Shown here piece after piece: positions 1 to 6,762 of a stretch of 64,000 nucleotides of DNA (its first letter is position 1; the number at the start of each line of letters is the position of its first letter). This DNA comes from Cryobacterium breve. Lineage in GTDB: Bacteria > Actinomycetota > Actinomycetes > Actinomycetales > Microbacteriaceae. The notes beneath the pieces are model-generated. The model ran no database searches and was not told the origin of the DNA. It saw only the letters and a list, made by a program, of their open reading frames with translations. The position numbers were made by a program, and so were the translations under genes. The DNA is taken from contig NZ_CP075584.1 of the NCBI RefSeq assembly GCF_027594785.1, positions 3,534,001-3,598,000 on the forward strand, in the 5' to 3' direction.

Positions 1-1
1 C

Positions 2-262
2 GACCTGCCCTTCGTCGAGGGCGACCGCGTCGCGCTCATGATCAACGGCCTCGGCGGCACCCCGATCAGCGAGCTCTACATCCTCTACGGGCACGCGCAT
101 GACGAACTGACCCGCCGCGGCATCACGGTCGGGCGCAGCTACGTGGGGGAGTACTGCACCTCGCTCGACATGGCCGGGGCCTCGCTCACCCTCGTGAGGC
201 TCGACGACGAGATCGAGGCACTTCTCGCGGCGCCCGCCGAGATCGCCGCCCACGTGTTCTAG
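2..262 (+). CDS. dhaK: Dihydroxyacetone kinase DhaK subunit, C-terminal fragment (5' partial)
   Basis: The window opens inside this gene; the frame runs from base 2 to a TAG at 260-262 and gives 86 residues. The peptide NGLGGTPISELYILY followed by GEYCTSLDMAGASLTLVRLD is the C-terminal end of the DhaK dihydroxyacetone-binding fold, where the MAG-S-T-L stretch is strongly conserved. In this family the protein binds dihydroxyacetone covalently through a histidine that lies upstream of the window, so catalytic capacity cannot be judged. Whether it belongs to a PTS-type DhaKLM set or an ATP-dependent single-chain kinase is unknown; the chain ends right after the K domain, which favours a separate DhaK subunit. 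Confidence 0.75.
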   Translation, partial: DLPFVEGDRVALMINGLGGTPISELYILYGHAHDELTRRGITVGRSYVGEYCTSLDMAGASLTLVRLDDEIEALLAAPAEIAAHVF

Positions 263-277
263 AGGATGCCGCGCCTC

Positions 278-283
278 TAGAAT
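278..283 (+). promoter_or_regulatory. Candidate -10 element for a leaderless transcript
   Basis: TAGAAT ends six bases before the ATG at 290, the spacing expected when transcription starts on or next to the start codon. No ribosome binding site lies in between. A -35 box is not evident. Confidence 0.4.
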
Positions 284-289
284 CTCCCC

Positions 290-931
290 ATGACCAGCTG
301 GAACGAAAGCAGGAATGCGTACAGGGATGCGGCGGCCTGGTTCCTGGGAACCACCGCGGCGATCACGGACCAGTGGGAGAGGGTCGCGCTCGGGGAATGG
401 ACTGTGCGCGACCTCGTCGGCCACACCAGCCGCTCCCTCCTCACCGTGGAGAGCTACCTCGCGGCCGGCCGCGAGGTGTCCGGCGACCCCGGCAACTCGC
501 CTCCCGTCGAGATCGCGAGTGCCGTCGACTACTACGCCGTGATCGGCGTCGGGGCCGGCGATCCCGCTGCGGTCGCGGAGCGCGGCAGGGCGGCCGGGCG
601 CGCCCTCGGGGCCGAGCCCGCGGCATCCGTCGCCGGCATCGTCGGCCGCGTGCTCGCCGAGGTCGACGACGCGAGCGGCGATGAATACGTGCTGACGCCC
701 TTCGGCGGGATGCCGCTGGCCGACTACCTGCCCACTCGCGTGTTCGAACTCGCCGTGCACGGCCTCGACCTGGCCGTGAGCCTCGGAATCCCGCCGACGG
801 TGCCGGAGTCCGCGGTGTCGATCGCGGTACACCTGGTCGGCGACCTCGCCGTGCGCGGCGGCCGGGGCCCGGACCTGCTCCTCGCGGCAACCGGCCGGGG
901 ACCGTTGCCGCCCGGGTTCAGTGTGCTGTGA
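290..931 (+). CDS. DinB-like / mycothiol-dependent maleylpyruvate isomerase-type protein
   Basis: A 213-residue soluble protein with the N-terminal helical-bundle pattern W-x-V-R-D-L-V-G-H around residues 37-45, the hallmark of the DinB/MDMPI metal-binding fold in actinobacteria. The histidine at 45, an acidic residue near 153 and the histidine near 157 (VFELAVHGLDLA) would form the metal triad. Family members are mycothiol-dependent transferases or isomerases, or remain uncharacterised (TIGR03086 group); the substrate cannot be told from sequence. The ATG at 290 was chosen because a TAGAAT box sits directly upstream. It stands alone between dhaK and rpsO. Confidence 0.65.
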   Translation: MTSWNESRNAYRDAAAWFLGTTAAITDQWERVALGEWTVRDLVGHTSRSLLTVESYLAAGREVSGDPGNSPPVEIASAVDYYAVIGVGAGDPAAVAERGRAAGRALGAEPAASVAGIVGRVLAEVDDASGDEYVLTPFGGMPLADYLPTRVFELAVHGLDLAVSLGIPPTVPESAVSIAVHLVGDLAVRGGRGPDLLLAATGRGPLPPGFSVL

Positions 932-1063
932 CGACCGCGGAGCGTGGAGCGCGCCGCGCATTTCTGCTAAGCTCTCTAGGTTGCCGTCCAACGGCCGCGG
1001 AACAAGAGAGCCCAGGCATTCGGCCCACGGGCACCGCGCAGTGAGAGAAAGGGGATCCCATCT

Positions 1064-1333
1064 ATGGCACTCGAAGCTAATGCTAAGAAGGCGATCATCG
1101 AAAAGTACGCTACCCACCCAGGCGACACCGGGTCCCCCGAAGTCCAGATTGCCATGCTCACGCAGCGCATTCTCGACCTCACGGAGCACCTGAAAGAGCA
1201 CAAGCACGACCACCACTCCCGTCGTGGCCTGCTTCTCATGGTTGGTCAGCGTCGCCGTCTGCTCGGCTACCTGTCGGACATCGACATCGCCCGCTACCGC
1301 TCGCTCATCGAGCGTCTCGGACTGCGTCGCTAG
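1064..1333 (+). CDS. rpsO: 30S ribosomal protein S15
   Basis: The 89-residue length, the signature [20 protein letters not shown] and the run [20 protein letters not shown] are those of S15, which binds 16S rRNA early in small-subunit assembly. The start at 1064 is preceded by a purine-rich GAGAGAAAGGGG ribosome binding site. In many bacteria rpsO is followed directly by pnp; here pnp lies about 17 kb downstream, so that pairing is broken. A strong terminator follows at 1394-1428. Confidence 0.98.
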   Translation: MALEANAKKAIIEKYATHPGDTGSPEVQIAMLTQRILDLTEHLKEHKHDHHSRRGLLLMVGQRRRLLGYLSDIDIARYRSLIERLGLRR

Positions 1334-1393
1334 TCAGGCACGAAACCGGAAGCCGCGTCGATATCGCGAACTTCTGAGGATGAACTTCAACGA

Positions 1394-1428
1394 AACGGGC
1401 CGTCACCTTCGGGTGGCGGCCCGTTTTG
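1394..1428 (+). terminator. Rho-independent terminator of rpsO
   Basis: A 14-bp stem (AACGGGCCGTCACC with GGTGGCGGCCCGTT, one G-U pair) closes a UUCG tetraloop and runs into TTTT. Confidence 0.9.
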
Positions 1429-1476
1429 TCTGCCTGCGCGCGGTCCTGTGAGCCTCCGCAGGATGTGCCTCCCTAA

Positions 1477-1496
1477 CACCCTGTTCTCTCAGGGTG
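1477..1496. promoter_or_regulatory. Inverted repeat upstream of the ApbE redox operon
   Basis: CACCCTG and CAGGGTG form perfect 7-bp arms around TTCTCT, about 70 bases before the first gene of the redox operon. A TAGTGT -10-like box follows at 1536-1541. The palindrome is a plausible operator for that promoter; no regulator is encoded next to it. Confidence 0.4.
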
Positions 1497-1565
1497 ACCG
1501 CATAGGAAACCCATAGCGTCCGCTGTCACCGTAGTTAGTGTCAACGAATGAAGGGTGGCACTGCG

Positions 1566-1850
1566 ATGAACGCTCACGAACGCGGTAAGAAGCTCAGCAA
1601 GATCGTCACCGGCACGATCGGACTCCTCGCGATCGTCGCCGCCTCTGCCCTCGGCCTGCACGACTGGGCCGACTCGCTCGCCACGCAGGACGCGTCCGCG
1701 ACGACAACCAGCACGACCACGACGGGGAATTCCGGCACGACGTCCGGAAGCACCACGACCCAGGCGACGGAGGCTCCCGCTGCCCCCGCCGCCCCAAGAG
1801 TGTCCTCGGGCAACGGCACCAAGGTGCACGCCAAGACGAGCGGGTCCTGA
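1566..1850 (+). CDS. Small membrane-anchored Thr/Ser-rich protein, first gene of the ApbE redox operon
   Basis: 94 residues: a basic N-terminus, one transmembrane helix at about residues 13-31, then a threonine/serine-rich tail and an Ala/Pro stretch predicted outside the cell. The ATG at 1566 has AAGGGTGG upstream at good spacing; an earlier in-frame ATG at 1548 overlaps that site and is less likely. Its TGA overlaps the ATG of apbE (TGATG). In related actinobacterial loci this place is usually held by an FMN-binding-domain protein that ApbE flavinylates; no such domain is present here. The tail does contain SGTTSGST (residues 56-63), which resembles the ApbE target pattern [DN]GxxSGA[ST] at four of the six fixed positions. 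Its function is unknown. Confidence 0.6.
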   Translation: MNAHERGKKLSKIVTGTIGLLAIVAASALGLHDWADSLATQDASATTTSTTTTGNSGTTSGSTTTQATEAPAAPAAPRVSSGNGTKVHAKTSGS

Positions 1851-2833
1851 TGACCGCCGTCGCGACCGTCGCGACCGAAGACTGGACGCTCTGGAGCACG
1901 AGCGCCCGCCTCGTCGTGACCGACCCCGCGGTCCTCCCCGAGGCCCGCCGGATCGCCGACGCCGTGCTCGACGACATCGAACTCGCCTGCAGCCGGTTCC
2001 GCCCCGATGCAGAGGTCAGGGCCAAGGCCCCGCTCTTCCCGGCCGGCGCGCTCGTCAGCGACACCCTCGCCGACCTGATGCGCCTCGCCCTCGCCTCCGC
2101 GGCGGAGACCGACGGCGATGTCGACCCAACCCTCGGCAACGCCCTCGACGCAATCGGCTACGACCACGACATCCGCCTGATCCTCGACGACGGCGTTCCG
2201 GTGCGGGCGATCGCCTCACCCCGACCCGGCTGGGCGAGCGTGCGACTCGACGGCAATCGGCTGACCGTGCCCGCCCACCTCGGCATCGACCTCGGCGCGA
2301 CCGCGAAGGCCGCCGCCGCCGACCGGGTGGCCGCCCGCATCGCCACCGAACTCGGCTGCGGCGTGCTCGTGAGCCTCGGCGGAGACATCGCGAGTGCTGG
2401 TCCCGCGCCCGCGGGTGGCTGGCAGGTGCTCGTGCAGGATGCCCCGCTCGACCCGAGCGCCCACGTGACCCTCGCCGAGGGCCTCGCGCTCGCGACCTCG
2501 AGCACGCAGAAGCGCCGCTGGACTAAGGCCGGCCGCCCCCAGCACCACATCCTCGACCCTGCCTCCGGGCTGCCGGCCGAACCCGTCTGGCGCAGCGTCA
2601 CGGTCGCGGCCGAGACCTGTCACCGGGCCAACACGCTCAGCACCGCCGCGATCGTCCGCGGCCACAAGGCCGTCGCCTGGCTGCGCGAGCTCGGCGTTCC
2701 CGCCCGCCTCGTCGACGCCGACGGCATCGTCGTCGCCCTCGGCGGCTGGCCGGACGACGACCGATCAGACGCCCCGGAGGCCTCGGAAACCCCGGAGGCT
2801 GCCGACGCCGGCGCCGAAAGGCCGTTCCTGTGA
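1850..2833 (+). CDS. apbE: FAD:protein FMN transferase, ApbE family
   Basis: 327 residues. ApbE enzymes move FMN from FAD onto a Ser/Thr of a partner protein outside the cytoplasm. Visible family motifs are GDVDPTLGNALDAIGYD, the metal/FAD-site stretch IDLGATAKAAAADRVA, ATSSTQKRRW and QHHILDPASGLPAE, followed by ANTLSTAAIV. No signal peptide is evident at the N-terminus, so the catalytic side of the membrane is uncertain. The C-terminus carries an acidic tail (about residues 305-325) not needed for the fold. It overlaps both neighbours (TGATG before, GTGA after), so the operon is translationally coupled. The likely acceptor is the preceding small protein or the following cytochrome-like protein. 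Confidence 0.85.
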   Translation: MTAVATVATEDWTLWSTSARLVVTDPAVLPEARRIADAVLDDIELACSRFRPDAEVRAKAPLFPAGALVSDTLADLMRLALASAAETDGDVDPTLGNALDAIGYDHDIRLILDDGVPVRAIASPRPGWASVRLDGNRLTVPAHLGIDLGATAKAAAADRVAARIATELGCGVLVSLGGDIASAGPAPAGGWQVLVQDAPLDPSAHVTLAEGLALATSSTQKRRWTKAGRPQHHILDPASGLPAEPVWRSVTVAAETCHRANTLSTAAIVRGHKAVAWLRELGVPARLVDADGIVVALGGWPDDDRSDAPEASETPEAADAGAERPFL

Positions 2834-3387
2834 ACGAGGCGCTCTGGGCGCTCGGTCGCGGAACCGGGGTCGTCTCCCTCGCTCTCTTCACCGTGTCCGT
2901 CCTGCTCGGTATCCTGAACCGGTCCGGCAGGCCGCTCTTCACGTTGCCCCGCTTCTCGGTCGCCCTCGTGCACCGCAACGTGGCACTCCTCGCGACCGCG
3001 TTCCTCGCCATCCACCTGGTCACGCTGTTCGGAGATTCCTACGCCCAGCTCCGGCTCGTCGACTTCGTCGTGCCGTTCCTCGGCGCGGCCAAGCCCTTCT
3101 GGCTCGGTCTCGGCACCCTCGCCGTCGACCTGATGCTCGCGATCGTGATCACCGCACTCCTCCGCGGCGTCGTCGGTGTGCGGGTCTTCAAGGCCGTGCA
3201 CTGGCTGACCTACCTGATGTGGCCCGTTGCGCTGCTGCACTCCATCGGCAACGGCACGGATGTCGGCCAGACCTGGTTCATCGCCTTCGCCGCGACCTGT
3301 TCGATCGCCGTCGTCGCCGCACTCGTCTGGCGCCTGAGCCGCGGTTTCGTCGAGTACGAGAACGTCAGAGTCGAGAGGACCTCGTGA
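2830..3387 (+). CDS. Ferric-reductase-like transmembrane cytochrome b protein
   Basis: 185 residues with about five to six hydrophobic helices. Paired histidines in HRNVALLATAFLAIHL and VHWLTYLMWPVALLHSIGNG match the bis-histidine haem ligands of ferric-reductase-like (MsrQ/NOX type) membrane domains. Such proteins carry electrons across the membrane between a cytoplasmic flavin or iron-sulfur donor and an outside acceptor. The GTG start overlaps the apbE stop (GTGA), and its own TGA overlaps the GTG of the NuoF-like gene. The context suggests the path NADH, NuoF-like protein and ferredoxin, haem b, then an extracytoplasmic flavin; this path is inference. Confidence 0.75.
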   Translation: MNEALWALGRGTGVVSLALFTVSVLLGILNRSGRPLFTLPRFSVALVHRNVALLATAFLAIHLVTLFGDSYAQLRLVDFVVPFLGAAKPFWLGLGTLAVDLMLAIVITALLRGVVGVRVFKAVHWLTYLMWPVALLHSIGNGTDVGQTWFIAFAATCSIAVVAALVWRLSRGFVEYENVRVERTS

Positions 3388-4622
3388 CCCGGGTAGCGGA
3401 CACCCGGCTGTTCCCCGCCGTCCAGGCCCCGGTCGGCACTGCCCGGCTCACCGCCGCCCCTGCCGCGGACTACGCCACCCACCAGTCGACCTTCGGCCCG
3501 CTGCCCGCCCACGCGGATTCGGCGGCACTCCTCGCGGCTCTGCGCGAGTCCGGTCTCGAGGGCCGCGGCGGCGCCGGCTTCCCGGCGTGGCGCAAGCTCG
3601 CCGCTGTCCCTGCCCGCGAACGAGCCCGCCGCCGCCGCGTCGTCGTGATCGGCAATGCCGCGGAGGGCGAACCCCTCAGCCAGAAGGACGCGACCCTGCT
3701 ACTCCGGTCGCCGCACCTCGTCATCGACGGGCTCCTCACCGTCGCCGGCGCCCTCGGCGCCCACTCCGTCTACCTCTACGCCCAGGCCTCCGTGCTCGAG
3801 TCCGCCACCCGCGCCCTCGCCGAGCGGGCGGATGCCTCCGCGATCGAACTGCGGGAAGCGGCCGACACCTTCATCTCGGGTGAGGCATCCGCCGTCGTCA
3901 ACGCCCTCGCCGGCAGGGCGCCGATCCCACAGGATCGCACCATCCGGCTCACCGCGTCCGGCCTCGGCGGCCGGCCCACCCTGCTGCACAACGTCGAGAC
4001 CCTCGCCCACATCGCACTGATCGCCCGATTCGGGTCCGCCTGGTTCCGCTCGGTGGGCACGAAGGGGGACCCGGGAACGCGACTCGTCACGGTCGGCAGC
4101 GACGGGCATCCGTCGACGGTGCTCGAGGTTGCCGGCGGATCCCGCATCGGCGACGTGCTGCGGTTCACCGGCGTCGACACCGGGAGCCTTTCCGCCGTGC
4201 TCGTCGGCGGTTACCACGGTGCCTGGCTGCCGGCGTACGCCCTCGAAGCGCGCCTCGACCGCGCGGACCTCGCCGGATTCGGAGCGAACCCGGGCGCGGG
4301 CATCCTGATGGGGCTGGGCGAACGGCGCTGCCCGATCACGGTCGCCGCCGCGGTCGCCACCTATCTCGCCGGCGAGACCGCCGGTCAGTGCGGCCCCTGC
4401 GTCAACGGGCTCCCGGCGATGGCCGCAGTGCTCGGGCGCCTCGCCCGCGGGGACCGCGACCCGAGCCTCCCGGGCGAGGTGCGCCGCCTCGCCGCCATCG
4501 TCACCGGTCGGGGCTCCTGCAACCACCCGGACGGAACCGCCCGGTTCGTGCTCAGCACGCTGACCGTCTTTGCCGACGACGTCAGTGCGCACCTGGACGG
4601 GCATTGCCGAAAGGACCACTGA
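3384..4622 (+). CDS. NuoF-like NADH dehydrogenase (51 kDa subunit/SLBB-type) flavoprotein
   Basis: 412 residues. The N-terminal third has GLEGRGGAGFPAWRK, the glycine-rich NADH/FMN site of complex I 51-kDa subunits, and VIGNAAEGEPLSQKD, equivalent to the N-x-D/E-E-x-E FMN loop. A middle SLBB-like region (DGHPSTVLEVAGGSRIGDVL) follows. The C-terminus holds ETAGQCGPCVNGLPAM and GRGSCNHPDG, three to four cysteines for the N3-type 4Fe-4S cluster. It lacks NuoE and NuoG partners. The GTG at 3384 overlaps the previous stop; TGATG links it to the ferredoxin gene. It probably feeds NADH electrons to that ferredoxin and on to the membrane haem protein. Confidence 0.8.
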   Translation: MTRVADTRLFPAVQAPVGTARLTAAPAADYATHQSTFGPLPAHADSAALLAALRESGLEGRGGAGFPAWRKLAAVPARERARRRRVVVIGNAAEGEPLSQKDATLLLRSPHLVIDGLLTVAGALGAHSVYLYAQASVLESATRALAERADASAIELREAADTFISGEASAVVNALAGRAPIPQDRTIRLTASGLGGRPTLLHNVETLAHIALIARFGSAWFRSVGTKGDPGTRLVTVGSDGHPSTVLEVAGGSRIGDVLRFTGVDTGSLSAVLVGGYHGAWLPAYALEARLDRADLAGFGANPGAGILMGLGERRCPITVAAAVATYLAGETAGQCGPCVNGLPAMAAVLGRLARGDRDPSLPGEVRRLAAIVTGRGSCNHPDGTARFVLSTLTVFADDVSAHLDGHCRKDH

Positions 4623-4889
4623 TGAACCTGCGCGCCCCAGAACCCCGCGGCGCGGGCACCCCCGCCACCCTGCTGCACATCGACTGGACCAGGTGCGACG
4701 GCCGTGGCCTCTGCACCGAGATCCTGCCTGAGCCTGCTCGCCCGCGACGAGTGGGGCTACCCGCTCGCCTACGGTTACGGCTCCGGGGGAGCAGGCTCGA
4801 ACGTGCCGGTCCCGGACACCCTGCTCGCCGCGGCGACCGACGCCGTGTCCCTCTGTCCACGCCAGGCGCTCACCCTCGTCGACCGGTAG
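4622..4889 (+). CDS. Ferredoxin-like iron-sulfur protein (one-base frame break)
   Basis: The reading frame breaks at AGCCT 4731-4735; reading AGCT there restores one 88-residue protein ending at TAG 4887-4889. The restored protein has CDGRGLC near residues 25-31 and a distal CP in SLCPRQAL, the pattern of short actinobacterial 3Fe-4S/4Fe-4S ferredoxins. Start ATG overlaps the TGA of the NuoF-like gene. As last gene of the redox operon it most likely shuttles electrons from the diaphorase to the haem membrane protein. The break matches the window-wide AGCT to AGNCT pattern and is treated as a sequence error. Confidence 0.7.
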
Positions 4890-4943
4890 CTCCTCGCCCG
4901 GAGTCCGTTTCGACGAACGCGGCACGCAGTATGTAATTCATCC

Positions 4944-4972
4944 TTGACACGAAGTATGACTTTCTTTACATT
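4944..4972 (+). promoter_or_regulatory. Sigma-70 type promoter TTGACA-17-TACATT
   Basis: TTGACA at 4944-4949 and TACATT at 4967-4972 are separated by 17 bases, unusually close to consensus for this GC-rich genome. ATGTAA (4931-4936) and TTACAT (4966-4971) are inverted copies flanking it, and ATGAC (4956-4960) pairs with GTCAT (4975-4979). These repeats could be operator sites for the XRE regulator encoded in the operon. Confidence 0.75.
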
Positions 4973-5022
4973 GAGTCATGTCAGCTTTACTTCACACCGC
5001 TTCACTCTCGTCAAGGAGTCCG

Positions 5023-5451
5023 ATGTCAGCCCTGGAAAAACGCGCCTGGATCAGGCTCGGCACCGCGATCGCCGCGTACACGACCTACCTCGTCCTCATC
5101 CTGATCCGGGATGACGGCATGCCGCTCGCCGAGGCGCCGTACGTGGCTGCGCTGCTCTGGACCATCGGCGGCGCCATCGTCGTGTCGATCGTGCTCGACA
5201 TCCTGGTCTCGATCCTGTCGCCACGGGATGCCGGGCAGGCCGACCAGCGCGACCGCGAGATCGCCCGGTTCGGCGACACGGTCGGCCAGTCGTTCGTCGT
5301 GATCGGCGGCGTCGCCGCCCTCCTGATGGCCCTGCTGCAACTGCCGTACTTCTGGATCGCCAACGCGGTGTACCTCGCGTTCGTGCTCTCGGCGGTCCTC
5401 GGAGGCATCGCGCGGCTCGTCGCCTACCGGAGGGGCCTGCCCCAATGGTGA
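5023..5451 (+). CDS. Four-helix membrane protein, partner of an XRE regulator
   Basis: 142 residues with four hydrophobic segments (AAYTTYLVLIL, VAALLWTIGGAIVVSIVLDIL, FVVIGGVAALLMALLQL, AVYLAFVLSAVLGGIARLV). The start at 5023 is preceded by AAGGAG; an upstream ATG at 4978 lies at the predicted transcription start and would add 15 unconserved-looking residues. The end overlaps the ATG of the following small XRE regulator. Pairs of a small multi-helix membrane protein and a short YozG-type helix-turn-helix protein are common in Gram-positive genomes; the membrane protein's task is not known. Confidence 0.65.
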   Translation: MSALEKRAWIRLGTAIAAYTTYLVLILIRDDGMPLAEAPYVAALLWTIGGAIVVSIVLDILVSILSPRDAGQADQRDREIARFGDTVGQSFVVIGGVAALLMALLQLPYFWIANAVYLAFVLSAVLGGIARLVAYRRGLPQW

Positions 5452-5727
5452 GGCCGGCGAAGTCAACGAACTCCGCGAAGCCGACCCGGGTCACCAACGA
5501 CATGCGGCGGCTCCGCTTCGCCCACGGCGAGATGACCCAGGCCGACCTCGCCGACCGCACCGGCGTGACCCGCCAGACCATCATCGCCATCGAGCAGGGC
5601 CGCTATTCACCCTCGCTCGAGCCTGGCGTTCCTGATCGCCCACGCCTTCGGCGTACCGCTCGACGACGTGTTCCAGTACCCCACCCAACCGACCCCATCC
5701 GTGACCCCGTCAGGAGAAGAATCATGA
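5445..5727 (+). CDS. Short XRE-family helix-turn-helix regulator (one-base frame break)
   Basis: With AGCCT at 5620-5624 read as AGCT, this is a 93-residue protein: RLRFAHGEMTQADLADRTGVTRQTIIAIEQGRYSPSLE is a classic Cro/CI-type helix-turn-helix, followed by LAFLIAHAFGVPLDDVFQY, the standard C-terminal half of YozG-like regulators. It overlaps the membrane gene before it and its TGA overlaps the ATG of the MDR gene after it (ATGA). Without the correction the frame runs on into the oxidoreductase and simulates a 418-residue fusion that is not real. It probably autoregulates from the repeats near 4931-4979. Confidence 0.75.
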
Positions 5728-6701
5728 AAGCCCTCGTCCAGAATCGGTACGGTTCCGCAGACGTCATGCACCTCGAGGACATCGAAGAACCGGAGGTCGG
5801 AGCCGACGAGGTGCTCGTCCGGGTCCAGGCTGCCGGGATCGACGCCGGCGTCTGGCACCTGATGGCCGGGCGCCCGTACCTGCTCCGGCTGTTCGGTTTC
5901 GGGCTCCGGGCCCCGCGGCTCCGGGTGCGCGGGCGGGATGTCGCGGGCACGGTCGCTGCCGTCGGTGCTCACGTCACCAGGTTCCGGGTCGGCGACGAGG
6001 TGTTCGGCACGTCGCTCACCGGATCCTTCGCCGAGTACACCCGGGTCCCGGCCGACCGGCTCGCCCCGAAGCCGGCGAATCTCGGGTTCGCCCAGGCCGC
6101 GGCCGTGCCCGTCTCGGCGTGCGCAGCCCTGCACGCGCTCCGCGACGCCGGGAAACTCGAGGCGGGCCAGCGGGTCCTCGTGATCGGCGCAGGCGGCGGA
6201 GTGGGGACCTTCGCCGTCCAGCTCGCCACGGCGCTCGGCGCAACCGTCACCGGGGTCTGCAGCACCGGCAAGGTCGACCTCGTCCGGTCGCTCGGCGCCG
6301 CCCAGGTGATCGACTACACCCGCGACGACTTCGCGGACGGCCGGAACACCTGGGACCTGATCCTCGACATCGCCGGAAACCCCACCCTGGCCCGGCTCCG
6401 CCGGGCCCTCACCCCGACCGGCACGCTCGTCATCGTCGGAGGGGAGGGCGGTGGAGCCGTCTTCGGCGGGATCGACCGCCAGTTGCGCGCCCTCCTGCTC
6501 TCCGCCTTCGTGAAGCAGACCCTGCGCGGGGTCGTCTCCGCAGAGGGTGCCGACGACCTCGAGACCCTCGGGACACTGCTCGAGGCCGGCAGCATCCGGC
6601 CCGTGATCGACCGCACGTTCTCCCTCGCGGAGGCGGCGGACGGCATCCGCTACCAGCACGCCGGACAGGCGCGCGGGAAGGTCGTCGTCACCGTTCCGTG
6701 A
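5724..6701 (+). CDS. Zinc-free MDR-family NAD(P)-dependent oxidoreductase (quinone reductase-like)
   Basis: 325 residues starting at the ATG that overlaps the regulator stop, with AGGAGA upstream. The GroES-like half (GADEVLVRVQAAGID...GRDVAGTVAAVG) lacks the catalytic zinc cysteine, and the Rossmann half has VLVIGAGGGVGTFAVQLA. This is typical of quinone reductase/zeta-crystallin-type MDR enzymes, which reduce quinones or enones with NADPH. The operon with the membrane protein and XRE regulator suggests an inducible response, for example to electrophiles; the inducer is unknown. Confidence 0.8.
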   Translation: MKALVQNRYGSADVMHLEDIEEPEVGADEVLVRVQAAGIDAGVWHLMAGRPYLLRLFGFGLRAPRLRVRGRDVAGTVAAVGAHVTRFRVGDEVFGTSLTGSFAEYTRVPADRLAPKPANLGFAQAAAVPVSACAALHALRDAGKLEAGQRVLVIGAGGGVGTFAVQLATALGATVTGVCSTGKVDLVRSLGAAQVIDYTRDDFADGRNTWDLILDIAGNPTLARLRRALTPTGTLVIVGGEGGGAVFGGIDRQLRALLLSAFVKQTLRGVVSAEGADDLETLGTLLEAGSIRPVIDRTFSLAEAADGIRYQHAGQARGKVVVTVP

Positions 6702-6762
6702 GACCCGGACAGGGGGAGCCGTAGGCTGGGCAGGCACCCAACGAAACGGATATCTCCCAGCT

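Noticed and set aside
5445..6701. Fusion of an XRE regulator with an MDR oxidoreductase (418 codons)
   Set aside because: Created by the AGCCT insertion at 5620-5624; correcting it gives two genes with a normal ATGA overlap.
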